Shown one piece after another: positions 35,792-46,918 of a stretch of 64,000 bases of DNA. The first letter of the stretch is position 1; each line of letters opens with the position of its first letter. Below the pieces are notes generated by a model. That model saw nothing but the letters and a program-made list of their open reading frames with translations, did not search any database and was not told the DNA's origin. The stretch covers positions 684,501 through 748,500 of the forward strand of contig OY987246.1 of the NCBI GenBank assembly GCA_963920765.1. The letters are read 5' to 3'. A program made the position numbers and the translations under genes. Origin of the DNA: Ulota crispa. Taxonomy: Eukaryota > Streptophyta > Bryopsida > Orthotrichales > Orthotrichaceae.

Positions 35792-38389
35792 TCAATACTC
35801 TTGCCGACCATCGCCTTCAGTAATGATTTCCTTGAAACTAGCTCCACCTGGAATCATAGGCAACACATGTTCCTGATGGGGAACGATGACGTCCAGGAGG
35901 TACGGTCCTGGAGTTTCCAGCATCTTGGCAATAGCACCCCGCAAGTCTTCTTTCCGTGTGACACGGGCAGAAGGAACCTTGCAACCCTCAGCAATCTTGC
36001 AGAAGTCAGGGTAGATATCCGCTTCAGCTTCAGGATCTCCCAAATAGGTGTGGGCCCGGTTAGCCTTGTAAAATCGATCTTCCCACTGGACCACCATCCC
36101 CAGATGTTGATTGTTCAAGACCATAATCTTAACTGGCAACTTTTCCACGTGGATCGTTGCAAGCTCTTGAATGTTCATGATGAAACTCCCATCTCCGTCG
36201 ATATCAACTACAGGAATGTCAGGGCAAGTAGCGGCGGCACCTAGAGCGGCTGGCAAACCAAAACCCATGGCTCCGAGTCCACCCGAGGTGAGCCACCTCC
36301 GTGGTTGCTCATACTCGTAAAACTGAGCAGCCCACATTTGATGCTGCCCTACTCCAGTGGAAATGATCGCATTGCCACCTGTCATCTCGCACAAAGTCTG
36401 GATGGCCAACTGCGGAACAATCACCCCGTTGTCAAATTTCGGGAACTTCATGGGCCACTTCAACTTCATCCCATCGAGCTCCGCTCGCCAGCTTGAGAAG
36501 TCGGGCCTTGTGGATGGACCCTCCCGAATGAGCTTGTTGAGCCCGGCAAGAGCCAGCTGCACATCTGCACAGATGGATACATGAGGCTGCTTGTTCTTTC
36601 CGATCTCAGCAGGGTCGATATCAATGTGCACAATACTGGCCCGGGATGCAAACGTCTCCAACTTCCCCGTCACGCGATCATCGAAGCGCACTCCGAAAGC
36701 CAACAGCATGTCCGCCTGGTCGATAGCGTAATTGGCATACACAGTTCCGTGCATCCCCAGCATTGACAGATATCGCTCGTCCGAAGCAGGGAATGTCCCC
36801 AAACCCATCAAAGTCGACGTCACTGGAATACCCGTGAGCTCGACAAATTCTCGAAGCTCCTTGCTTGCGTGTAAGCATCCACCGCCAGAGTAGATGACGG
36901 GCTTCTTCGCAGTCGCAAGGAGACGGATGATCTGCTGCATCAAGGAAACCTGCGGAGGGGATGGAAGCCGACTCAAATACGACTGCAGCTTCATCGGTTG
37001 ATTCCACTCGGGAATCGCCAGCTGCTGCTGAATATCCTTGGGGATATCCACAAGCACGGGACCAGGGCGTCCTGAGGCAGCAAGGAAAAACGCCTCTCGA
37101 ATGACGCGGGGGATATCTTCAACCGTCATGACCAGATAGTTATGCTTCGTAATCGACCGCGTCACCTCCACAATGGGCGTTTCCTGAAATGCGTCAGTGC
37201 CGATAAACCTCCGTGGAACCTGGCCAGTGATGGCTACCAACGGAACGCTGTCCAGCAACGCGTCTGCCAACCCGGTCACCAGATTGGTAGCGCCTGGCCC
37301 TGACGTTGCTATGCAGACCCCCACACGTCCGGAGGACTTGGCATACCCTTCCGCAGCAAAAATCTCCCCCTGCTCGTGCCTGCAGAGCACATTCCTGATC
37401 ACCGTGGACCTTGTAAGCGCTTGATGAATCTCCATCGAAGCACCGCCCGGGTATGCGAATGTGGTGCGCACGCCCTCCCTCTCCAAAGCCTCCACGAGAA
37501 TGTCCGAGCCTTTGCGAGGCTCGTCACTAGCATACCTCGATACAAAATCCTTCGGCGTCGGTGATGTCAAGCTTTTGCCACTGCTCTTTCGAGATTCAAT
37601 TGCGTCGGGAGCGGCCACGTCCGCTTCCTTCACCGCCACGGATCCCATACTCTCCATGGGCCTCTTTTCACTCAACACAGCATTAGGGCTGACGACGACG
37701 GTTCTGCGCATCGCGAAAAAATATCACTTTGTAAGTAAGTAACACGGCTGACCTAATTCCACCTTTTTTTTATGTTCATAGGGTTCTCCGGCCAATGTAA
37801 AGCGGCAAAACTCACGGTGAAGCCATACATACACTTCTCGGCATTCACCAGAGGAGCAATTCACTGGGTCTTGAAGTCTTCAACGTCACTAACCAGTTTC
37901 AAAAAGTGAGACTATGGCATCTTTTAATACAATGACGTGTTAGTTCCGACAAAATATCTCGGAAGTAGGACACACAGCGAGCGAGCCAGTTTCAAAACGG
38001 CATGCTTGCTTCCATTTGGACCAATTCCTTCTTCCGAAAGTAGTAACATAACATGGAGAAGCCGAGTCCTCGCCAATTGCGAAACAGAACAGAACATTTC
38101 AAAGCAGAATATCAATCAAGCCCTAAAAGTACATCCCATGCGTCAGCAGCAACAATGTTAAGCTCAGAACGAGACTATGACTCGAGTAGGATCCAATAGA
38201 AGCACAGGGCATAAACGAGAGTAATTAGGTTAGGTCCGAGACAGAGAACACTCACATGCGATTAGTGGCCTTGGCGCCCAGCAATGTGGCGGGGCTTGGG
38301 GAGGATTTTTGAAAGGTTGCCAAAGGGGCGCGACGCCAGGAGACGGAGGAGACGGAGGAGGCAGCAGCTGCTACAGTGAGCGCGGCCAT
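35792..38389 (-). CDS. ALS: Acetolactate (acetohydroxyacid) synthase, catalytic subunit, plastid-targeted
   Basis: It catalyses the thiamine-diphosphate-dependent condensation of pyruvate (or pyruvate with 2-oxobutyrate), the first common step of valine, leucine and isoleucine synthesis. Exon 1 is 38256-38389; exon 2 is 35792-37703. The GT-AG junction splits one codon and gives 681 residues, near the plant norm. Exon 1 encodes a Ser/Ala/Arg-rich transit peptide. The catalytic Glu lies in CRHEQGE, and the ThDP/Mg motif runs from GDGSF to VLNN. Herbicide-site residues are in the usual sensitive state (Ala in [14 protein letters not shown], Pro and Ala in [13 protein letters not shown], Asp in FGVRFDDR, Trp585 in VVQWEDR). 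The exception is Gly664, at the place of the seed-plant Ser. An in-frame ATG at 37711 would give a shorter protein without the exon 1 transit sequence, so I prefer the spliced start. A CAGGTAAAAA donor-like word upstream of the ATG allows a 5' UTR intron. Confidence 0.96.
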
Positions 38390-40050
38390 GGCTGCAATCT
38401 GGAAGGCAGCCAACCGCGTTCCTAATCCCACCCACCGCCGGTGTGGGCAGCTTTGCAGCCTGGTGAATTTTTACCTGGAATTCAACAGGAAACACGTTTT
38501 CAGCTCAAGGCATTTCTACACAACCACCATCTCCTCTGCTCAAAACTGATATCACACTTTCTTCTCTCGTTTCTCAAAACCCTAAGCTAGTTATGGCAGC
38601 AGAGCAGAGCATCGACCAGGCTACTTAGCTAGCTAGCTTGTTTGAGGAGTCCGAAGATGAGTATAGTTTTGAAGAAGAAGAGTTCCAAGAGGAGACATAA
38701 CCCACCTTAGGCGAAGAAGCCGTGCAAGCAAGCAAGGGAGGAAGAAAGAGTAACGCACGAGGCACAAAGAAGGAAGAAGGCAGCAAGGAGGATATCGCAA
38801 GAGGGTGGACGTCAGTCAAGCCCAGAGTGAGAGGCACGCAACAAACTGTTCACTGAGAGATGGTGGTGAGGATCTGCCTAGTCACTTTGTATAGGGCAAT
38901 GCTCAAGGAGGAGGGGATTGTGAAAATAAAGAATTGACGAGGTGGGCAGAGCTTGACAAGGAGGCGTTTTAGTTTTGAAGTACCTAACAACGAGAGTATT
39001 GTCCGGCGTAAACCAATGCAAGGATGTTCGGATGAATCTGTGAGTTTCTGGATGAAGAATTTGTAATCCTTGATTACTCGAGTTATCCAACAAAACGCCT
39101 AGTTGCGGCACAAAATTCACCCTCCAAATGAAGGGGGAACATCTTTGCGGTGGTTTATGTAACATCAAGTTTACTCAAACCCAAGGTCGCACACAAGAGC
39201 CTAGGGCCTTCCGATCACCAACACCATATGGAGCCGTCGACTCACAAATGGGAACAATTGAGGAGAACATGATGACCCGGTTTGCTGAAGGCCAAGTCAA
39301 GAGCTCCACAGCCCAAGTTGGTTTGGGTTACAATATTTCTAGACCCCATCCTTTCAGGCCAAGGAGAGGGCCTTCACTTGGTACACGCACATGTGGACAG
39401 AAACTCAGCTTTTGGTGCCAAATCCGATTAATGTGGATTGTTTTGTAGGGAGCCACAGTTTGTACGTGAGAGAACTCAGAGTTACGTACGAAACCCCTCC
39501 CAAAAAGTAATTCGGCTACAATTTTACTAGAATCTTTTCTCTTTTCACAAAATTTTGAAGTTACTAGGTTTGAACCCTGGGCTGGCGGGGTAATCAAGGC
39601 AAGGGGGGCAACAAAAAGTGGTTGCCAGTGAAACTTTAGGGCTGCATGTGCTTGTTCGGGTGTCAAAAAGGACCCAGTCAACTTTGCATTGCCAAACATG
39701 TTTCTAGTCACATATGCGTGGGCTAATTGCATGGGTTGGCCACACTTTGGTTGGGCTGGGTTTCAAGCTGACTCCGCCTTTGGAGTTAAAGTAGATATAT
39801 CCATTCCAGGGCATTTTTTTCTAGCAATTTTTTGCCACTTGGCAATAGATTTGACAAATAGGGGCCTCTGGAGGCTCATCCCACCTTTAATCACCTAATG
39901 GGACGTGGCCATTGCAAATATGGCAAAAACTACCAACCTAAAAAAAAATGAGCTGACCTATTCCATAGCGTTTAAGGGTTTGGGGTATTGCAAAGATCTC
40001 AAAAAAATTAAGAAAAAATTAGTAAGGTTAGCCTTTCAACAAGCTATCAT
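38390..40050. other. ALS upstream region and spacer
   Basis: This is unique sequence, moderate in GC, with a CT-rich leader-like part on the minus strand next to the ALS start. The minus-strand frame at 38625-38837 is Ser/Leu-rich but matches no family. Beyond 39100 I see no gene. Confidence 0.45.
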
Positions 40051-40882
40051 AGAATGTCCTTTTTGTGGAAAATAGTATTGTTGAATATTTTATATTAAAG
40101 GGCAAAGTTATACCTCAAAGGGTCCCTAAAACCAACTGTAGAGTAACCCTCAAACTACTTTGATGTGTTCCTATAATTGCACTTCACGGTCCCAATCCCA
40201 ACCCTCCCAAATAAAGCAGCTTAGCAATTGATATGTGGGAATAATTGCTTGTGCAAGGATGTAAGCAGCATTCACAACTCCACTTTAGGTTCAATAGTGT
40301 ATGATGAAACCCTCAAATCTAGGGTGCAAAATTGAGTGCCACTCGTGAATGGGTATGTCTACCTTATATAGAATTGTGTGATAAACCTACGCATGAATTG
40401 TTAGAATTTGCATTAGCTTTTGCATTTATATTGTTATTAAAATTATACTTTTTAAATAAAAATAGGGAATCAATATTTGTACTACACCGTTTTGACTATT
40501 CTATCACACCTTTTATATAGGGAATTGCTACACCCTAAATTGCTAACAAGACACTCCTTGTGAACATGAAATGTGATATCTAATGTTGACTTTTTTATTT
40601 GGACCAAAGATTTGTTTCACCTTTATCATTCTAAGGCTATATTCAAAAACAAAGAGGTGTGCTCAAATTTGAAACTAAAAAAAATTGGACTTTTGAGTTA
40701 TTTAAAGCAAAAGTACATCAAAAATAGTGTTGGTGCAATAATATTTCAGCAAAAATTTGTATTTGTCTTGTTTTCTTTCAAGAAGGTAGTGATGCCGTGA
40801 TTGAGTGAATGATGGACCACTTGAAATAAGTAAAAAGTAGCACTAGATTATCAAATTTCATGCTCATAAGGGGTGTCTTGTT
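40051..40882 (+). repeat. Left arm of a 5-kb inverted repeat
   Basis: 40051-40723 is a near-identical inverted copy of 44464-45136 (both 673 bp), and 40729-40882 is an inverted copy of about 43403-43558. A 62-codon open frame at 40332-40520 recurs exactly on the other strand at 44667-44855, which shows how similar the arms are. I found no flanking target duplication. This may be a very large fold-back or TIR element, or a rearrangement. Confidence 0.85.
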
Positions 40883-40885
40883 TAT

Positions 40886-41165
40886 TAATTGACTATAAAT
40901 TTATTGACTGGTATCATAGTAATTTTCTTCAAGAATTATTGTAATAACTTTTTTTTGCAAAGGGCTTGGCAACAACAACAAAATTTGAGGATAAACAAAT
41001 TTGCAACATCCAAGTTGTAAACTATGTGAAATCCCAGTATCTAAATAGTTGCATGGGCCTCCAAGTGACTAAGCTATGAGTTATGAGGTGACTTTTTGGA
41101 ATAGAGGTGACTTTTTGGAATAAGGCAACCTAATTGTTAAAGCAACCTAAATGCAGTACTGTAGT
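40886..41165. mobile_element. Partial MITE family D copy
   Basis: The right part shares the ordered words CCTCCAAGTG, GGCAACCTAA and GCAACCTAAATGCA with the copies at 43096 and (inverted) 4768, but the left terminus is not recognisable. It lies just inside the left inverted-repeat arm. Confidence 0.5.
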
Positions 41166-41607
41166 GTGACTTGGGTTTTGTTTTTGCAATGACAAAATAA
41201 TTATTATTTTCACCCAAAGCATTTATTTTACACAAAAATGAAGTAAATATGATTTTGGTTTTGTAAGTACATAATTATTTCACTATTCATCATATATTAA
41301 ATGTGAACAAAATATCATGTCCTTTTGAATTTAAAGAGGCAACAAAAGTGGAAACAATTTAATTTTTATAATGCTCACATGAATGGAAGTGGGTGAATAA
41401 CAAGTTTTAATCAAATTGTTAATGGTTCAAAGTACAAGTGATTCAAAACCCTTTCAGCATTGACAATTTATTAATTAACTTTTTGTCATAGCTCATATTC
41501 AATTTTCACAAATTTCATCATTTGTTCCTTGACATTTTGTGGATATTTGTTTTTAAGATTTTTCAATTAATAAAAAACAAAACCCATGTCACACTATAGT
41601 ATGTATA

Positions 41608-41921
41608 AGGTAGGAACACCCATAAGCGTTAGTGTCCCCATAATTGTCACCTCTAAAATCTTGAAAAATTTGTAGAAATCAATAGATGTAATTACAAGGA
41701 TGTACAACATGTGAACATGAAATCATAGTGTTGATTATGGGTACAATGGCAGTTTGCTCTTTAAAAATTCACAACTTATTCTCACAATATCCAAATAATA
41801 CATTCAAAAGTGCAAAATCATTATTTTTCTATTGCTAAAAGAATCTTATAATTTGCTAGATGTTTATTAATAGTCATCGTGTTCAAAACCCTTAAACTAA
41901 CGCTTATGGGTGTTCCTACTT
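41608..41921. mobile_element. MITE family A, copy 5 (314 bp)
   Basis: The left end AGGTAGGAACACCCATAAGC and right end AACGCTTATGGGTGTTCCTA give the best-preserved terminal repeats of the family, with TA at 41606-41607 and 41922-41923. It probably is one of the younger copies. Confidence 0.9.
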
Positions 41922-42116
41922 TACACTTCAATTTCACATTTCTCCCAAGGATACCACTCTTTATGGGGTAAATAATGTTTCGAGTTTTCTTTTTTTTGAA
42001 ATTTGTTTTGATTTTTTTAAGAATCTGATATGGGATGGGATCACAATTGGGAGTAATGAATTTGATTGGCTCTAGATTGTAGGGAGGAGGCTTTGCATCT
42101 AGAGGAGCGTTCACTA

Positions 42117-42712
42117 CTTCAAGGGAGTTTGAGTAGGTACTTGGAAAGCAATCACTTTTCAGAATATAGAAATTGAGAGGTTTTTATTTTATCACAATGT
42201 TACAAGGGTAGAGCCTTTCATTGCATAATTGCTTGTTTTCATAAATATGAAGATTATGAATAAAGTATCATTTTATTCATGTATGTGTCTATATATCCAT
42301 AGTTCCATACAACACATGGTGTTGTTATTTGTGAGCATTTAAATGTTGAGTGAAAATTTCCCTTTCTTGATATCTTGGCAAACATAGACGTTTCATTTGC
42401 TCACTATAAAACCCTAGAGCTATGTCTCTCTTTGTAAACATTAGCATTATATCATTAATATTGTATCTATAAGGTGAGAAGAAAACCCAATTTGTATGTT
42501 GTTGTTTGATAATAATGACTTGTTAGTTATATTCTTTTAAAATGACACAAGAATTGAGGAAATTTTAATTTCAGTTTTTAAAGATGAAGCTTTGAATTTG
42601 ATAAAGATAATACAAGTTGTTTATTATGTATCAGTAGTTACTTGATCTTCAATTTGTCCAACTTTTTTGATTTTTAATTTGATTTAGAGTTTTGACTTTT
42701 GTTAAGTTAACA
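42117..42712 (+). repeat. Dispersed direct repeat family I, copy 1 (about 600 bp)
   Basis: The sequence is closely matched, in the same orientation, by 63326-63922. The copies share ordered words including GGGAGTTTGAGTAGGTACTT, TTTAAATGTTGAGTGAAAAT and GTTGAGTGAAAATTTCCCTT. A TATA-like CTATAAAACCCTAGAGC lies at about 42404-42420 in this copy. No ends were defined. The two copies could be LTR-like or fragments of one element family, but 21 kb apart they are unlikely to be LTRs of one insertion. Confidence 0.7.
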
Positions 42713-43095
42713 CTTGTAATAGATTTAGTATGACTTCATTTATTTTTTTAGACTATATTTTTAGTTTGGTTTTCAAATTTCATTTTTATACAACTTAAAC
42801 TAGGAATTCAAAAGAATACAATGTATGACATGTTCATTTTGAGCATGAATTGATGTAATAGCTAAAAAAACACTTCTTAATTATCTATTATTAGGAAAGA
42901 CTAACTTGAATTGAATTGTCCTTGCCTACTTCAATAGAAAACATTAGAATTTGAAAACTTGTTCATAAGTGATTTTGGTGGGTTCAATAGTTGCTAGGTC
43001 ACAAATATAGTGTAGGTTGCAAGGTCTTCAAACTTCATATATTAATTCCACATATGTGAATATTTTGCAAGAAAAAGCAACTGCATTGTATGCTA

Positions 43096-43391
43096 AATAC
43101 TGTGTTTAAGTTGTCCCACACTATTTTCTTGACATTTTACACTATATAAGTACTTATTATTACTACAATAAATTTCATCTATAATTATTGTAATAAACAT
43201 ATTTCAAAGGGCATATCAATAAGAACAAAGTTATAAAAACACAAAATAGCGACGTCCGAATTGTAAACCATGCAAAATCCTAATACATAAATAGTTGCGC
43301 AAACCTCCAAGTGGCCAAGCAATGAGTTGTGAGGTAACCTTTCCAAGTTAAGGCAACCTAAGTATTAAGGCAACCTAAATGCAATAATATT
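43096..43391. mobile_element. MITE family D, copy 4 (about 296 bp)
   Basis: The left end ACTGTGTTTAAGTTGTCCC and right end GGCAACCTAAATGCAATAAT are imperfect inverted repeats of the D family type. The interior matches 40886-41165 in the same orientation. It abuts the inner part of the right inverted-repeat arm. Confidence 0.6.
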
Positions 43392-43402
43392 TAGGGAATT
43401 GC

Positions 43403-45136
43403 TAACAAGACACCCCTTGTGAGCATGAAATTTGATAATCTAGTGTTGTTTTTTACTTATTTCAAGTGGTCCATCATTCACTCAATCACGGCATCACCAC
43501 CTCCTTGAAAGAAAACAAGACAAACACAAATTTTAGTTGAAATATTCATTGCACCTGTACTATTTTTTGGGGAGATGCAAGCTATGGGTTTCCATTTCTA
43601 GCAAAAAAAAGTCCTTTTTTAAGTAAAAAATGAGGTAATCTATTTCATGAGCATAAAATGGTGAGCCTATGAGCGGTGAGCCAAGATTTTGTGAGTGGGA
43701 ATCAATTTTGAGCTCAAAATTAATGGAAAAACTTAAAAAACAATAATATTTCAAGAGAAAAATGTTTATATAGTGCAATTATAAGGTCCTATGTACACAT
43801 TTCTAGGTGAAATTTAATATTTAACAAAAAAATTACGCTCACGGCTCACGGCTCATGAATCCTTGCTCACGATTTAGCATTCCCTAGTACAAAACGGAGT
43901 GTTTTTGTGTTCCTGTTGAGAATTCTCCCTCTTCTCAATGGGAGTTCCAAATTCCAAAGGTTGGCCACCCTAGTTTATGCCATATTGAGACACTCAAGTA
44001 AAGAAAAAAACTAAAAAAAATTGATTTAACTTAAAGAAATCAATCTCCAAAAATTTTAGTCATTCAAGAGCATATAAAAGTCCTTTCCTTCAAAATGTAA
44101 ATTACGTTCATTAACAATTTATTCCAAAATGTAATCATCCCAATCCTCCAATAATGAAGCCAAAAGATTGTGCCCTTAATATGTATCTACATATCAATTC
44201 AAAAGTCCTTTTTAGCAAAAAAAAGCATTGTGACAATTTTAAGAGCTATGTTCAAAAGTCCTTTTCTCTTATAATATTAGAGGTATATACTTTATTTTGG
44301 TGGAAATTGGATCATCAACAAGTCTACTTTATAAATATGAGTCCTCTCTCTCTAAAAGACTTCATTTTTCCATGAAACTAGATCCATTTGCTAAAAATCC
44401 CTTCAATTTTGCCCTTGTGACATACATAGTACTATAGTAGTACCCCTTAGCTTGCATCATCCCTTTTGATGTACTCTTGCTTTAAATAACTCAAAAGTCC
44501 AATTTTTTTTAGTTTCAAATTTGAGCACACCTCTTTGTTTTTGAATATAGCCTTAGAATGATAAAGGTGAAACAAATCTTTGGTCCAAATAAAAAAGTCA
44601 ACATTAGATATCACATTTCATGTTCACAAGGAGTGTCTTGTTAGCAATTTAGGGTGTAGCAATTCCCTATATAAAAGGTGTGATAGAATAGTCAAAACGG
44701 TGTAGTACAAATATTGATTCCCTATTTTTATTTAAAAAGTATAATTTTAATAACAATATAAATGCAAAAGCTAATGCAAATTCTAACAATTCATGCGTAG
44801 GTTTATCACACAATTCTATATAAGGTAGACATACCCATTCACGAGTGGCACTCAATTTTGCACCCTAGATTTGAGGGTTTCATCATACACTATTGAACCT
44901 AAAGTAGAGTAGTGAATGCTGCTTACATCCTTGCACAAGCAATTATTTCCACATATCAATTGCTAAGCTGCTTTATTTGGGAGGGTTGGGATTGGGACCG
45001 TGAAGTGCAATTATAGGAACACATCAAAGTAGTTTGAGGGTTACTCTACAGTTGGTTTTAGGGACCCTTTGAGGTATAACTTTGCCCTTTAATATAAAAT
45101 ATTCAACAATACTATTTTCCACAAAAATGACATTCC
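43403..45136 (-). repeat. Right arm of the 5-kb inverted repeat, interrupted
   Basis: Two blocks, 43403-43558 and 44464-45136, pair with the uninterrupted left arm. The intervening 43559-44463 (about 905 bp) has no counterpart on the left, so it is an insertion in this arm or a deletion in the other. It contains GCTCACGGCTCACGGCTCAT-like repeats near 43835-43855. No coding frame is convincing. Confidence 0.8.
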
Positions 45137-45441
45137 ATGGTTATTTTTTTTGAATGACCCACCTGCTGCAATGGGTAGGGAGCGGAATCAACAAAGAATT
45201 TAGAGAATTTTCTCCTTGTTCACAAAACTGCATATTAATTAAGCTCTTGAGAATCAAAACAATTTAACAAAACAGTGGTGTCAGTTTCCGGTTTAGACTA
45301 ACGTCCGGCCGAAAATTTCTCAAACATGATTGGTTGAAATTTGGTTTTTCTCTACTGTTGGGTTCAGACTGCAAGTTTGTACAGTACTTTTACATCCATC
45401 TTCACCACCGTGGAGACCACCTTATATAACCACATTAGCAG

Positions 45442-45786
45442 TTAAGATAGTGAAGATTTGGGGCTTGCTCCAAGGATGGTACCAAACTTATCCCACAAAA
45501 ACACACTCTTAGATGACAAACAATTACACGAAAAAGTTTCTATTTGGCCAAACACCTGACTGAGTGCCAATTTTTGTGTTTCAACCAAGAAGACCTGCAG
45601 TTGTTCAAACTTCAAGGCATAGCACCAAAATACACGCATCGACCAATACAAAACATCAGGACTCTTGAGCTTCACGGTTCCGTTTACTTCTATTATACCT
45701 ACAGTAAGCCCTGGCACTTCCTTCAGCGTTTCAGATGAAACCAACGTCTCTGAATCCAAATCTAAATTGAGAATTCTCAAATTCAA
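45442..45786 (-). other. Coding-like open frame, unassigned
   Basis: An open frame of 114 codons on the minus strand is longer and compositionally more protein-like than the intergenic background, especially the upstream half (GLTVGIIEVNGTVKLKSPDV). There is no good initiator Met, so it would have to be an internal exon or a gene remnant. A possible donor follows a FEQLQ segment. I do not recognise the family. It is separated from the pieces at 47.9-48.7 kb by transposons. Confidence 0.25.
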
Positions 45787-45896
45787 TGTTCTCTTGGTAA
45801 ATATTTAAATGCTCACATTTTTTAGCAGGTGAAAAAACCGGAATTTCTACTTTGGCCCTACATAATGGCATGCCATTTAACCTTAGTCGGTCTTCC

Positions 45897-45994
45897 TATA
45901 TTCATGTAATTATATCTGTTCACCTTTCACAGATTTTCCAAGATTTTAGAAGTGATGGTTATGACTACAATGATGGTTATGGGTGTTGCTACCT
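45897..45994. mobile_element. Truncated MITE family A, right end only
   Basis: The last 98 bases match the right end of family A (GATGGTTATGGGTGTTGCTACCT), with TA immediately outside (45995-45996). The left part is missing. The following family B element starts at the same TA. Confidence 0.65.
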
Positions 45995-45996
45995 TA

Positions 45997-46918
45997 ACCC
46001 TTGAAGGGCCATTGTCCCTATAGGGGACAAATGGGATTTTGGGCAAGTACTTACGGCCTCAATTTTTGTCCTGATTTTTTGAAACTTTTTTGGAAGATAG
46101 AAAAACAAATTAGCATTGGGGGTATATAATTTTTATTCCAATCAATGCCAGGGAGCAAAAGTTATACCCAAATAAGCACAAATTTGGAGAGTACATGTAG
46201 CAATTTTTTTGTATGAAAACTTGATTTTTAAAATTTTTTTTTTCCTCATAGACTATATCTTTGTCTACATCTAAAGCTTTAATTCATTCCATTTGGACTA
46301 ATTATGAGAAAGTTATGGACAATCTTGTTTTTTGGGCAATTCAAGCATCTTCTTGAAAAAATATCTTATAAACTTCATTTTTGAATGCAAGTTTAACATT
46401 TTTGCAAAAAAAACTGCTACATAGGGTGAAGTTTGCTTTCTACAACAATCTCACCATTGGGATTATTGTGTTTCTATTCAATTGCAAGGTTATTAAAAAT
46501 TTAAGTTTTTGTTCAATCTCATACCTTCATCTACCTAATTTCTTTTCACAAAATAAAAATTAAGTTTTTTTTTGTTTTAACTTTTTTCCCAAGATTTCCA
46601 ACTCAACTTCCCACCATAAAAAAATAAAGTTCCAAACTCAATGGTGCAAAAGTTTTAAGTTAAAATAGTCCAAAGTCAAATAATCTAATCATGCAAGGTG
46701 CAAAAAAGCTTGATTTTTACGCTTTAAACACAAATATTTAGTAATTTGTGCGGTCAAAATTTTTGAATTTTTTTTTACACATTCTTATACTAGTCTAGTA
46801 CAAGATCTTGTGGTCAAATATGCAAAAAGACCAATTTTCAAACTTTTTTACTCTTTGCCATAGAAATGGCAGTTTTGAGTGTCTTTTGACAAAATAAAGG
46901 CCATGGTCCTTTAGGAGT
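45997..46918 (+). mobile_element. TIR element family B, long form, copy 4 (922 bp)
   Basis: It starts ACCCTTGAAGGGCCATTGTC and ends GGTCCTTTAGGAGT, with TA at 45995-45996 and 46919-46920. The interior is the same as 33208-34141 over its length with scattered differences. It is non-coding, with a conserved GTTATACC(C/T)A(A/G)ATAAGC segment. Confidence 0.85.

Noticed and set aside
35792-37711. Single-exon ALS starting at the Met at 37711
   Set aside because: That start would omit the transit peptide. Splicing from 38256 to 37703 restores a full plastid N-terminus in frame with a good GTGAGT donor.
20303-38389. Functional gene cluster of GSIIB and ALS on the same strand
   Set aside because: They are about 9 kb apart with separate leaders and repeats between them. 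A shared amino-acid theme is not evidence of co-regulation.
39555-39590. B-box-like GGTTCAAACC (minus strand) suggesting a tRNA gene
   Set aside because: No A box or pairing arms at the right distance; probably chance or a very old SINE fragment.
40332-40520. Open frame of 62 codons, identical to one at 44667-44855 on the other strand
   Set aside because: Its conservation is explained by the inverted-repeat arms it lies in. The predicted peptide is hydrophobic, AT-driven and matches no family.
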